64,000 bases of DNA, taken from assembly GCA_964019425.1 (NCBI GenBank), contig OZ025829.1:558001-622000 (forward strand), in the 5' to 3' direction. The translations under genes were made by a program, and so were the position numbers. Each line of letters starts with the position of its first letter. The stretch's first letter is position 1. Of this stretch, positions 21,144-31,615 are shown piece by piece. The notes beneath the pieces were generated by a model. The model was not told the origin of the DNA, made no database searches, and was given only the letters and a program-made list of their open reading frames with translations. This DNA comes from Flectonema sp. DT1601 (Eukaryota > Euglenozoa > Diplonemea > Diplonemida > Diplonemidae).

Positions 21144-21612
21144 ACATGGAAAAACCCCCCTGATTAAATGTACAGGGGGCAACAAAAAAAAAAAAAAAAA
21201 AAAAAAAAAACCCCGTGTGTCGTTTTTAAAAAAACCAACCTTCTTTTTTTCCCCACTTTTTTTTTTTTTGACTTTCGCTCCTTCAAGAGACGAATTAAGC
21301 TCTGTAAGGCAACACAGAGCTATCTGTAGTGCAACACAGGTAGTAACATTTGTATGTGATGTACCTGTTTGAGATCCGTTCTTTTTACGGGATCCAGAAT
21401 CTATGAGTGTCATCTGCTTTCTCAAAAAAAAACTAAAAAAGGAAATTCTTTCAGGATTGAAACGTATAAAGAAAAAAAAAAAAAGAAAAGTTATAAAAAA
21501 AAAAGGAACTTGCCCCTTCTGTTTCCCAAATCTCGTGTCTGTTGGATACTTTTATATGTTAGTGACAATGATGACTAATGTGAATTGTGAAATAATTTAT
21601 TTATATCAGGCA
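20545..21612. other. Intergenic DNA
   Basis: No coding signal. Long A and T runs occur, including a T run of about 30 nt near 21113-21142. The open frame upstream of 21613 is a poly-Lys extension that lies before the candidate acceptor TATATCAG (21602-21609), so I exclude it from the protein. Confidence 0.5.
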
Positions 21613-24600
21613 ATGGCGTATCCCCTACCGTCATTGGGAAATGGGAGTCATGGGATACGTGAAACCCGTGCGTTTAGTGAGATGCTTCTTTATTATAAGA
21701 AAGATGTCCTCATGAAGGGAATTAGTTCAGTAGAGGGAAACGTTTCGATAAGAAGACTGTTGAAATCGGGAACACTTCCCTACTGTCCTCACAATGGAAA
21801 GGCAGTGATCGACAATACGAAAACTGATATTTTAATGAAAAGTAAAAATGCTATCTCATTTGATCACAGTGAGCTTCTGTTCAACGATGATCGATCAGCA
21901 TCTGTCCCACGGAGATCAGCTCGTAGACAACCAGCAACGATAAGTAACTTTATAAGTGGTGTTGAATCGACTTTGTGTAATCATGCTTGTGAAATAAAAT
22001 CATATGGAAGTCAAACAAATACTGCAGATATCACTTATTCACAACACTGTTTACAATTGTTAAAACAACAAGTCGACTCGCTAAGTAAATCAACTCTCCC
22101 AACTACCACAAACAGTATTGAGAATCCAGCAATTGGGTCAGCCATTCTATCTGATGAGACACTACCGAATTGTGGTCCTCCTGTTTTTCGTGTATTCACA
22201 TTTGGTTATGGAATGGAACATTGCATATTACTGGTGAACGCCATCCCTCACATCCACTGTCTTGACTTGTTGATGGTTGAGATAGAGCAGTATCTCGGCA
22301 TCCCTCACAGTCTCCAATTACTATATCAAGGGAGTAATAAAAAACTTTTAAAAGCAACAGATTCATTCACAAAGGCAGGGATAAAACACGGATCTCGTGT
22401 ATTTGTTATTTGTAAACACACTGTGAGCATTATAGCATCGGTCATTTCTCTTATCGTAGTAGCTAGAACTGCTGCAATGCAAAGAATGACGGGAATGTTG
22501 CAACAGGCTGATGGTATCTGCGGGTGGCATAATCCTGAAGAGCAGGCAGACATTCCGGTTCCTGTTAAGGCAACAGAACAGGTTAATTCTACATTTGTAG
22601 TTCCTGTCCAATCAGAGACAGCTGTAACTAAACCTGATAAACCATTAGTACCTGCAAAACAAAAGTCATATAAAGTGAAGCGTTCTTCGACTTTAAAAAA
22701 TGTCAAACTTCCGCAAATAGCAGACGCCAAACCAAAGCAACCTGAACCGGAACCCGAGCCTGAACCAGAATCACAGCCAGAGCCAGAGCCAGAACCAGAG
22801 CCGGAAGAAGAAAAAATAGCAATAAGTCAGCCGCTTGTTTCAATATTACCGAAACCGGATCCCGAACCGGAGCCGGAGGCAGTTGTTGCAAGCATATCTT
22901 GTGACATAAAAGCCAGTCCAAAGAGAAAGAGTAAGATTAAGTTGAGTAAAATTCGAAAGAAGAGTACTGCAGCGCCCCCCGTCACAAAACGAAATTCTGA
23001 AGAACATGATCTGCTCACTGATTTAAAGCGGGCTGCTGACAAAACTCCAATAGAAGAAGAAGAAGAAGACGAACAACAACAACAACAGCAACAACAAGAA
23101 CAAGAACAACAAGAACAGCAACAAAGTTCTTCAAGCGACGACACATTTGCTGTGCCATTGAAGTCACCAGAGTCACCCAAACCATCTCTTTTAGCATCTC
23201 CGACAAAGTCTCGTAGGCGATCATCAGCCGTGGGTGGCGTAAGGAAGAAACGATCAAAGCCAATTGTTTTGACACCCGTTGATAGTCAAATAAAAACCTT
23301 CCCACCGAGATTATCAAGTATTCCACAGATTATAATTGAAGGTGTTGATGATTATGTCATTGAAGAAGTACAACAAGTCATTGAACTCGAAACAGCAGTT
23401 GAAAGTAGCGAAGTCTTCGACACGGTTTGGGACCTACAAACCAGACCACCATCTTCTGCGAAATCTGTAAAATCAATTTCGTCAGTTCTGTCAGCGACAT
23501 CCACTCGCAGGAAAGCTTCTAAACGAGATCCTATAAGGCCACGTAGAAAATCTGAATTCATTCAAGAAACGAAACCTTTTAAATACTCCACTGACGCACT
23601 CTACATCAAATACTTGGCTGGTAGAGTACAACTTCACTGCCACGCAATTGTTATTTGTATTGAAGATTTCAATTGTTTTGGTGAGTCATCAGTAGAGCCG
23701 TCATCCACACAAACCGAATCTAATGCATCAAAACGTATACCGTTTGCTCTTTCAGATGCGATAGCCATGATGGATATTCTTAAAAAACTCGGATTCTCAG
23801 TTGATTTTCTTCACAGCAGTTGTAGTGAAAGTTGGTTGAATACTACACAAGAAAATGTGTTGGAGGCGATCTCAATAGCGAAGTCGTATAATAAGCAAAA
23901 TACCAACTCAGATTCAAATCCAAGGAAAAGAGGAGCATCGGAACCTCCCCCATCTCCATCATCACAACCGTTGTTAGCTGTAATCATGCAAACTAGAGGA
24001 TATATGAAATCAGAAAAAGGCAACAAACCGTATTTGTTATTTTCTGATACCCAACTACCAAATATGATAGTCGATAATGAAGATAACGAAAAGCAATTGA
24101 GAAGCTCTTTGGAACAATCATTTAAGAAGGAAGTCAACGAATCACAAGACAAATTAAAACCCCCCCTCCGACTTGATAAATTCCTATCAATAAACAGCAC
24201 TTCGAATACAACTGGTTATGGAAAACCAGTTCTATTTATCGATGCTATTGCTATCGATGCCTCCCGACAAGGGTTCATAAGTGTCAGTGGAAGAGAAGGT
24301 CGAGGTGGATCACTGTTCGCTCAGTACAAACGAGCAGGTGGAATCTTATTATATTATTTAAAGAAACTACTGCGGGGACGGGGATTCAATCAAACTGGAT
24401 GCCATATAAATACAATCACCGCAATGCTAGCTAGAAAACTCCGTGTTTGCTGTGGTGTTTCACCACAAACAACAGCCTTAAACGAGTACGTCGTCGGAAC
24501 TGATATTTCAGCTGGAAAATGTCTTCTAACACGTGAAGATCTCAACATAGAAAAACAACAACACAGAAAACAACAACAAATTTTTCGGGTTATGGGAACT

Positions 24601-25449
24601 CTCTCCACTGGATTTAACAAAGACGGATTATTTGTTAATCAGTGGCTTAAGCTATTAACTAAAATACTAATACCAAAAGAAAAGACACCTCCGGTATCTC
24701 GCATAGTAACCAACCACATAAAAGGTGATCGCATTGATATATTGTTAGAAGGAACGGCATATGAATTTGCTAAATTCGATAAGTTCCGACGAACTGGTCA
24801 ACTCGAAAAAGTCCTAATAATTGAAAAATTAATACCCTTGGAAGATCTGTTACTCGATACCGCTGCTCTCAGGATTCAGAAAACATGGGCAGGCAAGAGA
24901 GTTCGTTCTAAGTATGTGGTTTTGACTCAGTTGCTATCAGCTCATGCAAAAAGAGCAAAGGAAATCCAAGACGAATACGATGAATGGAGCACCGCAATAA
25001 AAGAAGATAATTCCTTCATGAACATTACAGCATTACTTTGTGGTGAACAGTTTAAAAGAAATGAAATTTTTTGGTCGCAATCTGATAACTTGGCTCGTCT
25101 TTACGGTGATCATAAAAGAGATTTAAGAAGTGTTGAGGATATTCATCGTCATCAGATCGAAGTAGCAGAATCGGATTTGCTATTTTTTCTCCTCGAGGTT
25201 GGATCCAGAACGTCCATATTGACTGAGGAATTTCTAATTTTTAAATACGCAATGTCTCATCATAAATTAATATCAATTCAAACTTGGAAAAGATTTCAGA
25301 TTGAAATATGCCAATACGCTGGTTATCTCGAAATGCGAAACAATGCTCGCATAGCATGCCATGTCCACGAGAAAGTTCGACCTCGACCTGTTTGGCCTTT
25401 TAAAGCAGACAGGAAAGTCTCTCTAAGTCATAAAACTGTTATCGTTTGA
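21613..25449 (+). CDS. Large cytoskeletal-type protein: doublecortin-like domain, pseudo-caspase domain, IQ motif
   Basis: 1278 aa, single exon. The start is the first ATG after the acceptor CAG (21607-21609). The frame is open further upstream but is mostly lysine. Residues about 190-275 (FRVFTFGYG, LLVNAIPHIHCLDLLMVEIE, LQLLYQGSNKKLL, SRVFVICK) resemble a doublecortin/ubiquitin-like fold. A PEPEPE tract and Gln/Glu repeats follow. Residues about 675-960 have the layout of a C14 caspase/metacaspase domain: AIVICIEDFN, DAIAMMDILKKLGFSVDFLH, VLFIDAIAID and SLFAQYKRAGG. The catalytic Cys position is Ile879 (DAI for DAC) and no SGHG His motif is seen, so it is probably inactive. An IQ motif (RIQKTWAGKRVRSKY) lies near 1090, followed by a helical C-terminus. 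Likely a microtubule-associated scaffold. Domain calls are from motif reading only. Confidence 0.7.
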   Translation: MAYPLPSLGNGSHGIRETRAFSEMLLYYKKDVLMKGISSVEGNVSIRRLLKSGTLPYCPHNGKAVIDNTKTDILMKSKNAISFDHSELLFNDDRSASVPRRSARRQPATISNFISGVESTLCNHACEIKSYGSQTNTADITYSQHCLQLLKQQVDSLSKSTLPTTTNSIENPAIGSAILSDETLPNCGPPVFRVFTFGYGMEHCILLVNAIPHIHCLDLLMVEIEQYLGIPHSLQLLYQGSNKKLLKATDSFTKAGIKHGSRVFVICKHTVSIIASVISLIVVARTAAMQRMTGMLQQADGICGWHNPEEQADIPVPVKATEQVNSTFVVPVQSETAVTKPDKPLVPAKQKSYKVKRSSTLKNVKLPQIADAKPKQPEPEPEPEPESQPEPEPEPEPEEEKIAISQPLVSILPKPDPEPEPEAVVASISCDIKASPKRKSKIKLSKIRKKSTAAPPVTKRNSEEHDLLTDLKRAADKTPIEEEEEDEQQQQQQQQEQEQQEQQQSSSSDDTFAVPLKSPESPKPSLLASPTKSRRRSSAVGGVRKKRSKPIVLTPVDSQIKTFPPRLSSIPQIIIEGVDDYVIEEVQQVIELETAVESSEVFDTVWDLQTRPPSSAKSVKSISSVLSATSTRRKASKRDPIRPRRKSEFIQETKPFKYSTDALYIKYLAGRVQLHCHAIVICIEDFNCFGESSVEPSSTQTESNASKRIPFALSDAIAMMDILKKLGFSVDFLHSSCSESWLNTTQENVLEAISIAKSYNKQNTNSDSNPRKRGASEPPPSPSSQPLLAVIMQTRGYMKSEKGNKPYLLFSDTQLPNMIVDNEDNEKQLRSSLEQSFKKEVNESQDKLKPPLRLDKFLSINSTSNTTGYGKPVLFIDAIAIDASRQGFISVSGREGRGGSLFAQYKRAGGILLYYLKKLLRGRGFNQTGCHINTITAMLARKLRVCCGVSPQTTALNEYVVGTDISAGKCLLTREDLNIEKQQHRKQQQIFRVMGTLSTGFNKDGLFVNQWLKLLTKILIPKEKTPPVSRIVTNHIKGDRIDILLEGTAYEFAKFDKFRRTGQLEKVLIIEKLIPLEDLLLDTAALRIQKTWAGKRVRSKYVVLTQLLSAHAKRAKEIQDEYDEWSTAIKEDNSFMNITALLCGEQFKRNEIFWSQSDNLARLYGDHKRDLRSVEDIHRHQIEVAESDLLFFLLEVGSRTSILTEEFLIFKYAMSHHKLISIQTWKRFQIEICQYAGYLEMRNNARIACHVHEKVRPRPVWPFKADRKVSLSHKTVIV

Positions 25450-25616
25450 TTTGTTCTTGTTTTGTTACACTTGTTTTACCATCAAAATTGAAGTGTGTGT
25501 GTGTGTACTGTTTACACAGCGCACACACACAGCCCTTCTCAGTTATTTTTATTCTTTTTTTACTGTTGTTTCTTTCTTTTAGTTAATTAACATTTCTTAT
25601 TACAGAATAAGAAATA

Positions 25617-26369
25617 ATGATACCCACATTAAACTTAAAAAATATATGTGCGAAGGATCCGGCTAAATCCAGTGAGCGGAGAAGTGATAGATTAGTTTCC
25701 ATTTCAGCAAGGTCAGCAAGCACGAGCATCAATTCAAGTTATCGGGAGAGAGATGGAAAAGATAGAACAAATGTGTATGTCTGTTTTGTTCTTTTTATTG
25801 TATCATCATAGAGTTGTTGCGTGAACAACAAAAAAAAAAAAAAAAAAAAAAATCTCAGTTTTTCCGACTATTCTGCCGATGACTATATAATCTCACCAGC
25901 TCGTGAGGCACACGTTGTAAGAATTGAAAGGGAAAGTCGGGACTTCTATATTTCTGAATTAACAAGAAAGAGTTCGTTAATAGAAGAACGTCTGGAGGAA
26001 GTAGTGAAGGACATGGAAAGACTCGATGAAGAAAATCGAATCAAATCTGTGGAAATAACATCTCTAAAGGAGGATAATAAGTCTTGCAATGATAAAATAG
26101 CAAAATTAGATGAGGAATTGAGAGAAAGAGACGCATTGATTAAGAAATTACAAGCTGGGCTACCTCCGACGTCTCCAACACATAAACGAGTAGCGAGTTC
26201 TAAGCCGGCGAGTCCGTTGCCAAAGTCGTCAGCGAAGTCGAAGTCTCCTGGAAAGAAATCATCGAGGTCGCCGACTATTCGAAAAAAAGCACGGACGCCG
26301 ACTCCACCACATCGGAGGGGTTCGCTGGGGCATGGATGCGATCTCACAAAACAAAAAATATTTCGGTAG
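25617..26369 (+). CDS. Coiled-coil protein with basic Ser/Pro-rich tail
   Basis: Exons 25617-25774 and 25859-26369 give 222 aa. The intron (GTATGT...ATCTCAG) is phase 2 and restores the frame exactly. The N-terminus is short and basic/Ser-rich. Residues about 75-145 form a heptad-like coiled coil (LIEERLEEVVKDMERLDEEN through KIAKLDEELRERDALIKKLQ). The C-terminus is a Lys/Ser/Pro/Thr-rich tail (KSPGKKSSRSPTIRKKARTP) with many SP/TP sites, typical of microtubule-binding and phosphorylated cytoskeletal proteins. It follows a putative cytoskeletal gene by 167 nt. No family recognised. A second donor-like GTAGGT lies at the stop, so another exon cannot be excluded. Confidence 0.7.
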
Positions 26370-28231
26370 GTTTGGTTGCTCTATCGGAACTGTTCTTCAC
26401 TAAACAACGATTCTCATAATCTGCCTGAAAGTATTGTCATCCAGTTACCAAGTGAGTACTAGTGACCCTCTTTCGGGTTATGTGAGGCGTTGCCATTCTT
26501 TCTGGCAAAAAAAAAAAAAAAAAGGAGAGGAAAAAAAAATGCAAATTTAACAAAATTCTTTTTTTTTTTTATTAAAATTTATTTTCACACCTATTGTTGT
26601 CGCAAAAGCTGGCTTATGGTTGGCTTTTTTTTTTTGTAACAAAAATCACCAACAGCAGGGGGTTTTCCCGTATTTTTTTTTCACTTATCAGCTTTTGCGG
26701 GTCAGCGTCTCTTACTTGTTGAGCAGGCGTTACGCATCTCAAACAATAAATAATTAATAGAAATTTTTCTTGCATCAGAGTGGTCTATTTGTTTCCCCCC
26801 CTCCAACCAACTTATGGCCCCAAAAATACGTGAAGCCGATGCTGTCTTGGATGCACCAACGAGAATCAAAGATTATTGCTGCTGCTTTACCTTAAGTTGT
26901 TCCTTCACGGATTGACAACTATACTTATCATGCCATTGAAATGTACTTTGGGATGCCACCCTTTTTTTTTTTTTTATTTGTTCCAACAGATGGGTTCCAG
27001 ACGTGAACTTGGCCCTCTTATATGTTGCTTTGTTTTACTCTTTTTTTTATTATATGAACAGGGGATTGGAAACCATCTGTTATTCGAAAAAGTATTATTG
27101 AACAGGTTTTTAGCTGGTGTGTGATAACACCTTATTTCAACACAAGGTCGGTATCGAAATCGGTTCTGGTGGTCCTTTGCTGGTTTAACTACTGTGAAGT
27201 TTGATTAGAACCGTCATGTGCTGATGAAAAATCTCGGCTGTCTTCTAGATTCCATTGATTTGGATAAAAAGGTAATTACAACCCACTCAGAGCTTTTCGT
27301 AAAAATATAAAGTCCGATGGTTGTTTTACTACTTTTTTTTTTTTTGAGACGGAATTATAAAAATAGAAGGGACGCTTTATACCATCCCCCCTTTGATCAG
27401 GGTCATAAACTACCAATGTTTATATTGGTTAACTACTTGTATGCTCAACACAGTTGACTCCCCTGATCTTTTTTTTTTTTTTTTTTTTTCAATCTGTTTC
27501 TCTCCCTGGGCAAGGTGGACCAGAAGGAGATTTTATCCTTCCAGCCGCAGCTATTAAAAAAAAAAAAAAAACACACACACACAGTTTTTCCGTGATCTAA
27601 AGTGCGAGATGCAGACTCCCCTCTTTTCCGGCAATAATATAAATTTAAACTTACTTACGTCATTTTGTTTCTTTTATCGAAAGGAAAATTCATTCCTCAG
27701 TACCAAACATTGTACCCTTATACCATATGAAGGTCAATTCTGTGAGAGCTACACAGCTCGAGCATAGGGGTGACACAGATGATGAGTTTATTTTGAATAA
27801 GCCTCCCCTCCAGACTTTACCAAATTTTGGATGACGCTGCCCTTAATTTGTTTAAGGTAAGTGCTCTCTCCGTTGGTAGTGTGCTAATATAAGGCTGACT
27901 CATTTTTTTTATTTAAATTTTTTTTTTATTGATAAGTAATTTAAATAGTATTACATTGTACCTCCTGGTTTTGGTTTAAGTTAAGGAAACATTTATTTTT
28001 AATGTGAAGTCCTCTACGTCACATGCAAAGTGTTTTCCTTAACTGTATCATGACTAAACCTTTGTTTTGGTACAATACAGATATTTAAATATTTCAACTC
28101 CCCGGTAGTCATCAGTTCTTTGCCTGCCAATCACCTAGTTATAAATGAAAGCCCCCAGAACTGCTTAAAAATAATGGTGAACGATGAGCAAGTAGTACGT
28201 TTTCCACGAGAAGAAAACACTCAGAGTAATG

Positions 28232-28277
<46 letters not shown>

Positions 28278-29129
28278 TAAAATATCTTTTGATTCAGTGC
28301 ACTAGTTTTATAATCAAAAATCAAAAAAAAAAAAAAAAAAACTTCACATTTTTTAAACCTAGCCTTTTATTAAGTACTTCCCTTACTTTCTTCTCTGAAG
28401 AGGGCTTGGTAAGGGATATATTCCGAACAAAAAAAGATTCATTTTTTTTTCCTTTTTTTTTTTAATTTTAGCCCGAAAAAAACTAAAAAAGTTATTATTT
28501 TATTTGATGAAGTCCTTACGATTTTACTTTGTGAACTCTCCCTTCCCGCTAAGCTGGTTGACTGACTTTCTTCTACACCATAACTGATGATGAGAGAATA
28601 GAGGTAAAGAGGTATATGGATTACTCTCGAAACCTTATTTAGAATCGCATCTAGTCATTGTATCTAAAATTATTGTTATGTTGTTTATGATACACAATTC
28701 GTACCAATGTATTTTACGTACAAAAATCAAACAGTTAACCCCCCACCTCTGCTACTATAGCTGAAAACTAACTCCCTTCAAACAATGAGAGGGAAAAAAA
28801 AAAAAAAAAAAAAAAAAAAGGTCAGAAATTATAGTGAATTACCAATTCGGCTGACTAGATAAAAAATGTGTGAGCTCTCGCATAGATCGAAATCATTTTT
28901 CCAGCTTTTTTTTTTTGCTTTTCTGATTTTCAACGCAGGATCACTGCGACCATTGCTTGAGATCTGTTTTGGTTTTGTTACCGTTCTTCCGTCGTTAGTT
29001 GGCTGACTGTTTGTCAGATACTGTGTTGACATTTTCAATCAGTTTTTTTCTTATTCTGTTTTTCAATTATTTTGATGTTGTACAAAAAACAAAAAACAAA
29101 TTTTATTATTATTCATCTCTTTCAACAGC

Positions 29130-29165
<36 letters not shown>

Positions 29166-29176
29166 CTTTATACAAA
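26370..29176. other. 2.8-kb gene-poor region with a three-way-junction candidate
   Basis: No convincing gene. Short open frames at about 26876-27124 and 28120-28305 lack recognisable domains. Besides homopolymers (a T run near 28230-28276) it holds a structured element at 26601-26699. The 3' part is AT-rich and leads into the next gene. CAG at 29126-29128 and TCAG at 29133-29136 are candidate acceptors. Confidence 0.5.
26601..26699 (+). other. Three-way-junction candidate bounded by perfect 11-bp inverted repeat
   Basis: CGCAAAAGCTG (26601-26611) is perfectly complementary to CAGCTTTTGCG (26689-26699). Between them are two further hairpins: GTTGG/CCAAC reinforced by TTTTTGT/ACAAAAA, and GGG-TTTT-CCC. 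The layout is a closed stem with two arms. It could be a structured RNA or the ends of a miniature inverted-repeat element. The T and A runs inside make part of the pairing easy by chance; the outer 11 bp are not. Confidence 0.45.
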
Positions 29177-31105
29177 ATGGACATAAAGGGGAATATTGCT
29201 ACTGAAGACTGGAAAGTGAACGAAGACATAATCGGTGCTAAGGGTTTACCGAGTCAGGTAAGTATTGAAAGTGCCTTGGCTCATGCTCTCAGGACTGTCT
29301 CTGCTGATATAACAGAAAGAAGAGTCGAACTAGCAACCAGGGTATGCATGACATCAATAAAACCTGAAGAGTTACGCGTCGCATCGACATCACTGCAAAT
29401 TGGATTAAAATTGTTACACGACATCGGAATTGAGTACACTCCGTCAGGAAAATGGAAAGTCGATAACATCATTCAAACACCGGAGATTCTCGAAGCAAAA
29501 TTAGATAAAAAAACAACCCTTCGCAATTGCATCCACATCGGTACCACAACCATCCTTCTTTCAGGTGCAAACGAGATAGCAAAATTACACATCAAACGTG
29601 ACTCACAGGGATTTATAAATGAAGTTAAAATGCTTCAAAAAGCATCATCAATGAAGCACTCACCACGTCTGCATAGTGTAGTAGTAATTCAAGGCATACC
29701 GTCGACCATCCAATCAAAAGTTGAAGGCTCTAAGGTAGCTGCGTTAGGAGTTGATATCTTGTCATCGTCTGCACATTTACAGCAGCTTATTATAAATGTA
29801 TTATCTGCTTTTGTTGAAGCAGAAAATTTAAAAGTTTGTAATTTAGAATGGGGTCCTAATCATGTTGTGGCGACTCCAACATCAGTGACACTTGTACATT
29901 GGAGTACAGCTGTAGTGTATCAGTCGCGTGATAGTGAAGAAGCAGCGAATACTGAAGCAGTTTTACAGGGAGTTCCTGAAAAGACGGGTTTATCGTACAA
30001 TGAGTCTTCTCTTCAGAGATGTCTTTTTGCGATTGCTGAAAGTAGTGCGAAGTATTCTTCCCCTGCGATCAAGAGTGCCATAGCAGGATATGTACGTTCA
30101 ATAAAAACATCAGCCAACACATACCCTCCCTTCACTAACACTACCGACTTTCAAGAAAGTAAAACTCCAAAGACAGCTAAAGAGATGCTTGCGATGTATG
30201 AAGGGTTTCACCTCTCTCAAGAAGACCTCAATGACAAGTCTAAAAAAACTGATCCTCAAGACCAGCAGCAACCAACTGAAAGTAGTACTGGAAGTGATCT
30301 TCAGGACCTTAAAGAACATCACAAAGCCACATCAAATCGAATAGCAAAGCGAATTGAAAAAGCCAAGGAAGAAGACGCTGCGAAATCTACGGAACTTGAA
30401 ACTGAAAATGTTGAACCAAACCAGCAAGAACAACAACAAGACAATAATAGTCCAGAATCTCAGTCAAAACCCCAACAAGAGAACGAACCTGTAAATGAAG
30501 CAACAAAACTACGAGACAAAGTTGCCGCAAGTCGGAAAGCTGAAGAACAACAACAACAACAGCAACCAGAAGAAGAGGATCCCGAAGTTGTTTTACTCAA
30601 ACAGCGTATGATGGATGCTAAGAAGAACATTCGTAAAGCATCTGAGGAAGCTGACATTACAAAGTCTGCATGTCTATCCAACTGGCTAGAAGAACAAGAG
30701 AGAATTGAAGAACAACTCCGACAAGATTTCATCGGAGAGATTGAACGAGACCTACTAAAAGAAAGACTACGAGAGGCAAAGCAAAGTGATAGAAAGCCAA
30801 TCAAAGAAGGAGAAGATGAGGAAGACGAAGAAGTTCCAAAACAGACGCTCGATTGGATTGATGATCAGGCGAATGAAGAAGAAAAACTTCGGGAGAAGTT
30901 TATGAAAGAAATTGAAATGACGGAAAAGATTAAACAATGCAATGCTATATCAAAAAAAATGAGAAGTCAATCGGTTATTGCTGCTGATGAAGCGGACCTC
31001 CAATTCACAACTGATGAACAGCTCCCGGAAGACTGGCTTGAACAACAACGTCTTGAAGAAGAAAGACGGCGGCAGCAATTCATCGAAGAAATCAACGCTG
31101 CATAA
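29177..31105 (+). CDS. Kinase-like-fold N-terminal region with long charged coiled-coil tail carrying three W-motif repeats
   Basis: 642 aa, single exon. The start is the first ATG after acceptor CAG/TCAG sites at 29126-29136; the upstream in-frame stretch is a T-run artefact. Residues about 110-300 have a degenerate protein-kinase-like order: TTTILLSGANEIAKLHI (Lys strand), FINEVKML (Glu helix), then NHVVATPTSVTLVHWSTAVV where a catalytic loop and Mg motif would sit. HRD and DFG are absent, so it would be inactive. This assignment is tentative. The rest is Gln/Glu/Lys-rich. Its end holds three repeats spaced 57-60 residues apart, W503, W560 and W620, with pattern W[LI]..Q....E..[LR]R..F[IM].EI. 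No named family recognised. Confidence 0.7.
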   Translation: MDIKGNIATEDWKVNEDIIGAKGLPSQVSIESALAHALRTVSADITERRVELATRVCMTSIKPEELRVASTSLQIGLKLLHDIGIEYTPSGKWKVDNIIQTPEILEAKLDKKTTLRNCIHIGTTTILLSGANEIAKLHIKRDSQGFINEVKMLQKASSMKHSPRLHSVVVIQGIPSTIQSKVEGSKVAALGVDILSSSAHLQQLIINVLSAFVEAENLKVCNLEWGPNHVVATPTSVTLVHWSTAVVYQSRDSEEAANTEAVLQGVPEKTGLSYNESSLQRCLFAIAESSAKYSSPAIKSAIAGYVRSIKTSANTYPPFTNTTDFQESKTPKTAKEMLAMYEGFHLSQEDLNDKSKKTDPQDQQQPTESSTGSDLQDLKEHHKATSNRIAKRIEKAKEEDAAKSTELETENVEPNQQEQQQDNNSPESQSKPQQENEPVNEATKLRDKVAASRKAEEQQQQQQPEEEDPEVVLLKQRMMDAKKNIRKASEEADITKSACLSNWLEEQERIEEQLRQDFIGEIERDLLKERLREAKQSDRKPIKEGEDEEDEEVPKQTLDWIDDQANEEEKLREKFMKEIEMTEKIKQCNAISKKMRSQSVIAADEADLQFTTDEQLPEDWLEQQRLEEERRRQQFIEEINAA

Positions 31106-31615
31106 CAAAAAAAAAAAAATCCTCGGTCACACGAGTCACAATATTTTCACGACCTTCACACGGTAATGTTTCAAGCTCTATTGTTGTTCAGTAGTATCCC
31201 TTTGAATGAGGCATTGCGTTTTCCCATTGCTCAACGTCTTCTAGTCAATAAGACAAAACAAAAAACATATTTTTCCCGTACCTTTTCTTTGATTAACAAC
31301 TTACAAATATTCTTCAGTCAAGTAACTTTGATATTAATTTGGTTTTAATACCCTAAACTGGTTGTTACTCACCACCCTTTTTTTTTTTTCCCCCTTATAA
31401 ATTTTCATTTTTTTTTTTCATAATTTACACGTTGTTTTGAAATCGGGTGTTGACACCCCCGTTTGAGGTTTTTCTTTTTTTGAAACAAGTTTTAAAAAAA
31501 AATTAATATAAAAAAAAGTCTTTTTATTGTCAGGTACCATACAAATGAAGGACAGCCGTCGATGATTTAATTATGTTGAGACCTCCTTTTAAATAATTAT
31601 ACAGACTACCACAAG
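31106..31615. other. Intergenic DNA with family-3 element
   Basis: No gene recognised. It contains a family-3 dispersed element (31291-31370). The acceptor ATACAG (31599-31604) precedes the next gene. Confidence 0.5.
31291..31370 (+). repeat. Dispersed structured element, family 3, copy A
   Basis: Matches 44796-44860 on the same strand: TTAACAA, TTACAAAATATT-like sequence, TTCAGTC, GATATTAATTT, TTAATACC and GTTGTTACT are shared. Both copies can form a TATTAA/TTAATA hairpin; here AGTAAC and GTTACT can also close an outer stem. Short and AT-rich, so less certain than families 1 and 2. Confidence 0.45.

Noticed and set aside
21403-21612. Longer start for the doublecortin/pseudo-caspase protein
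   Set aside because: The extension is mostly lysine from A runs and lies before the TATATCAG acceptor.
26876-27124. Possible gene or transposase relic in the 26-29 kb spacer
   Set aside because: Translated pieces gave no stable resemblance to any family.
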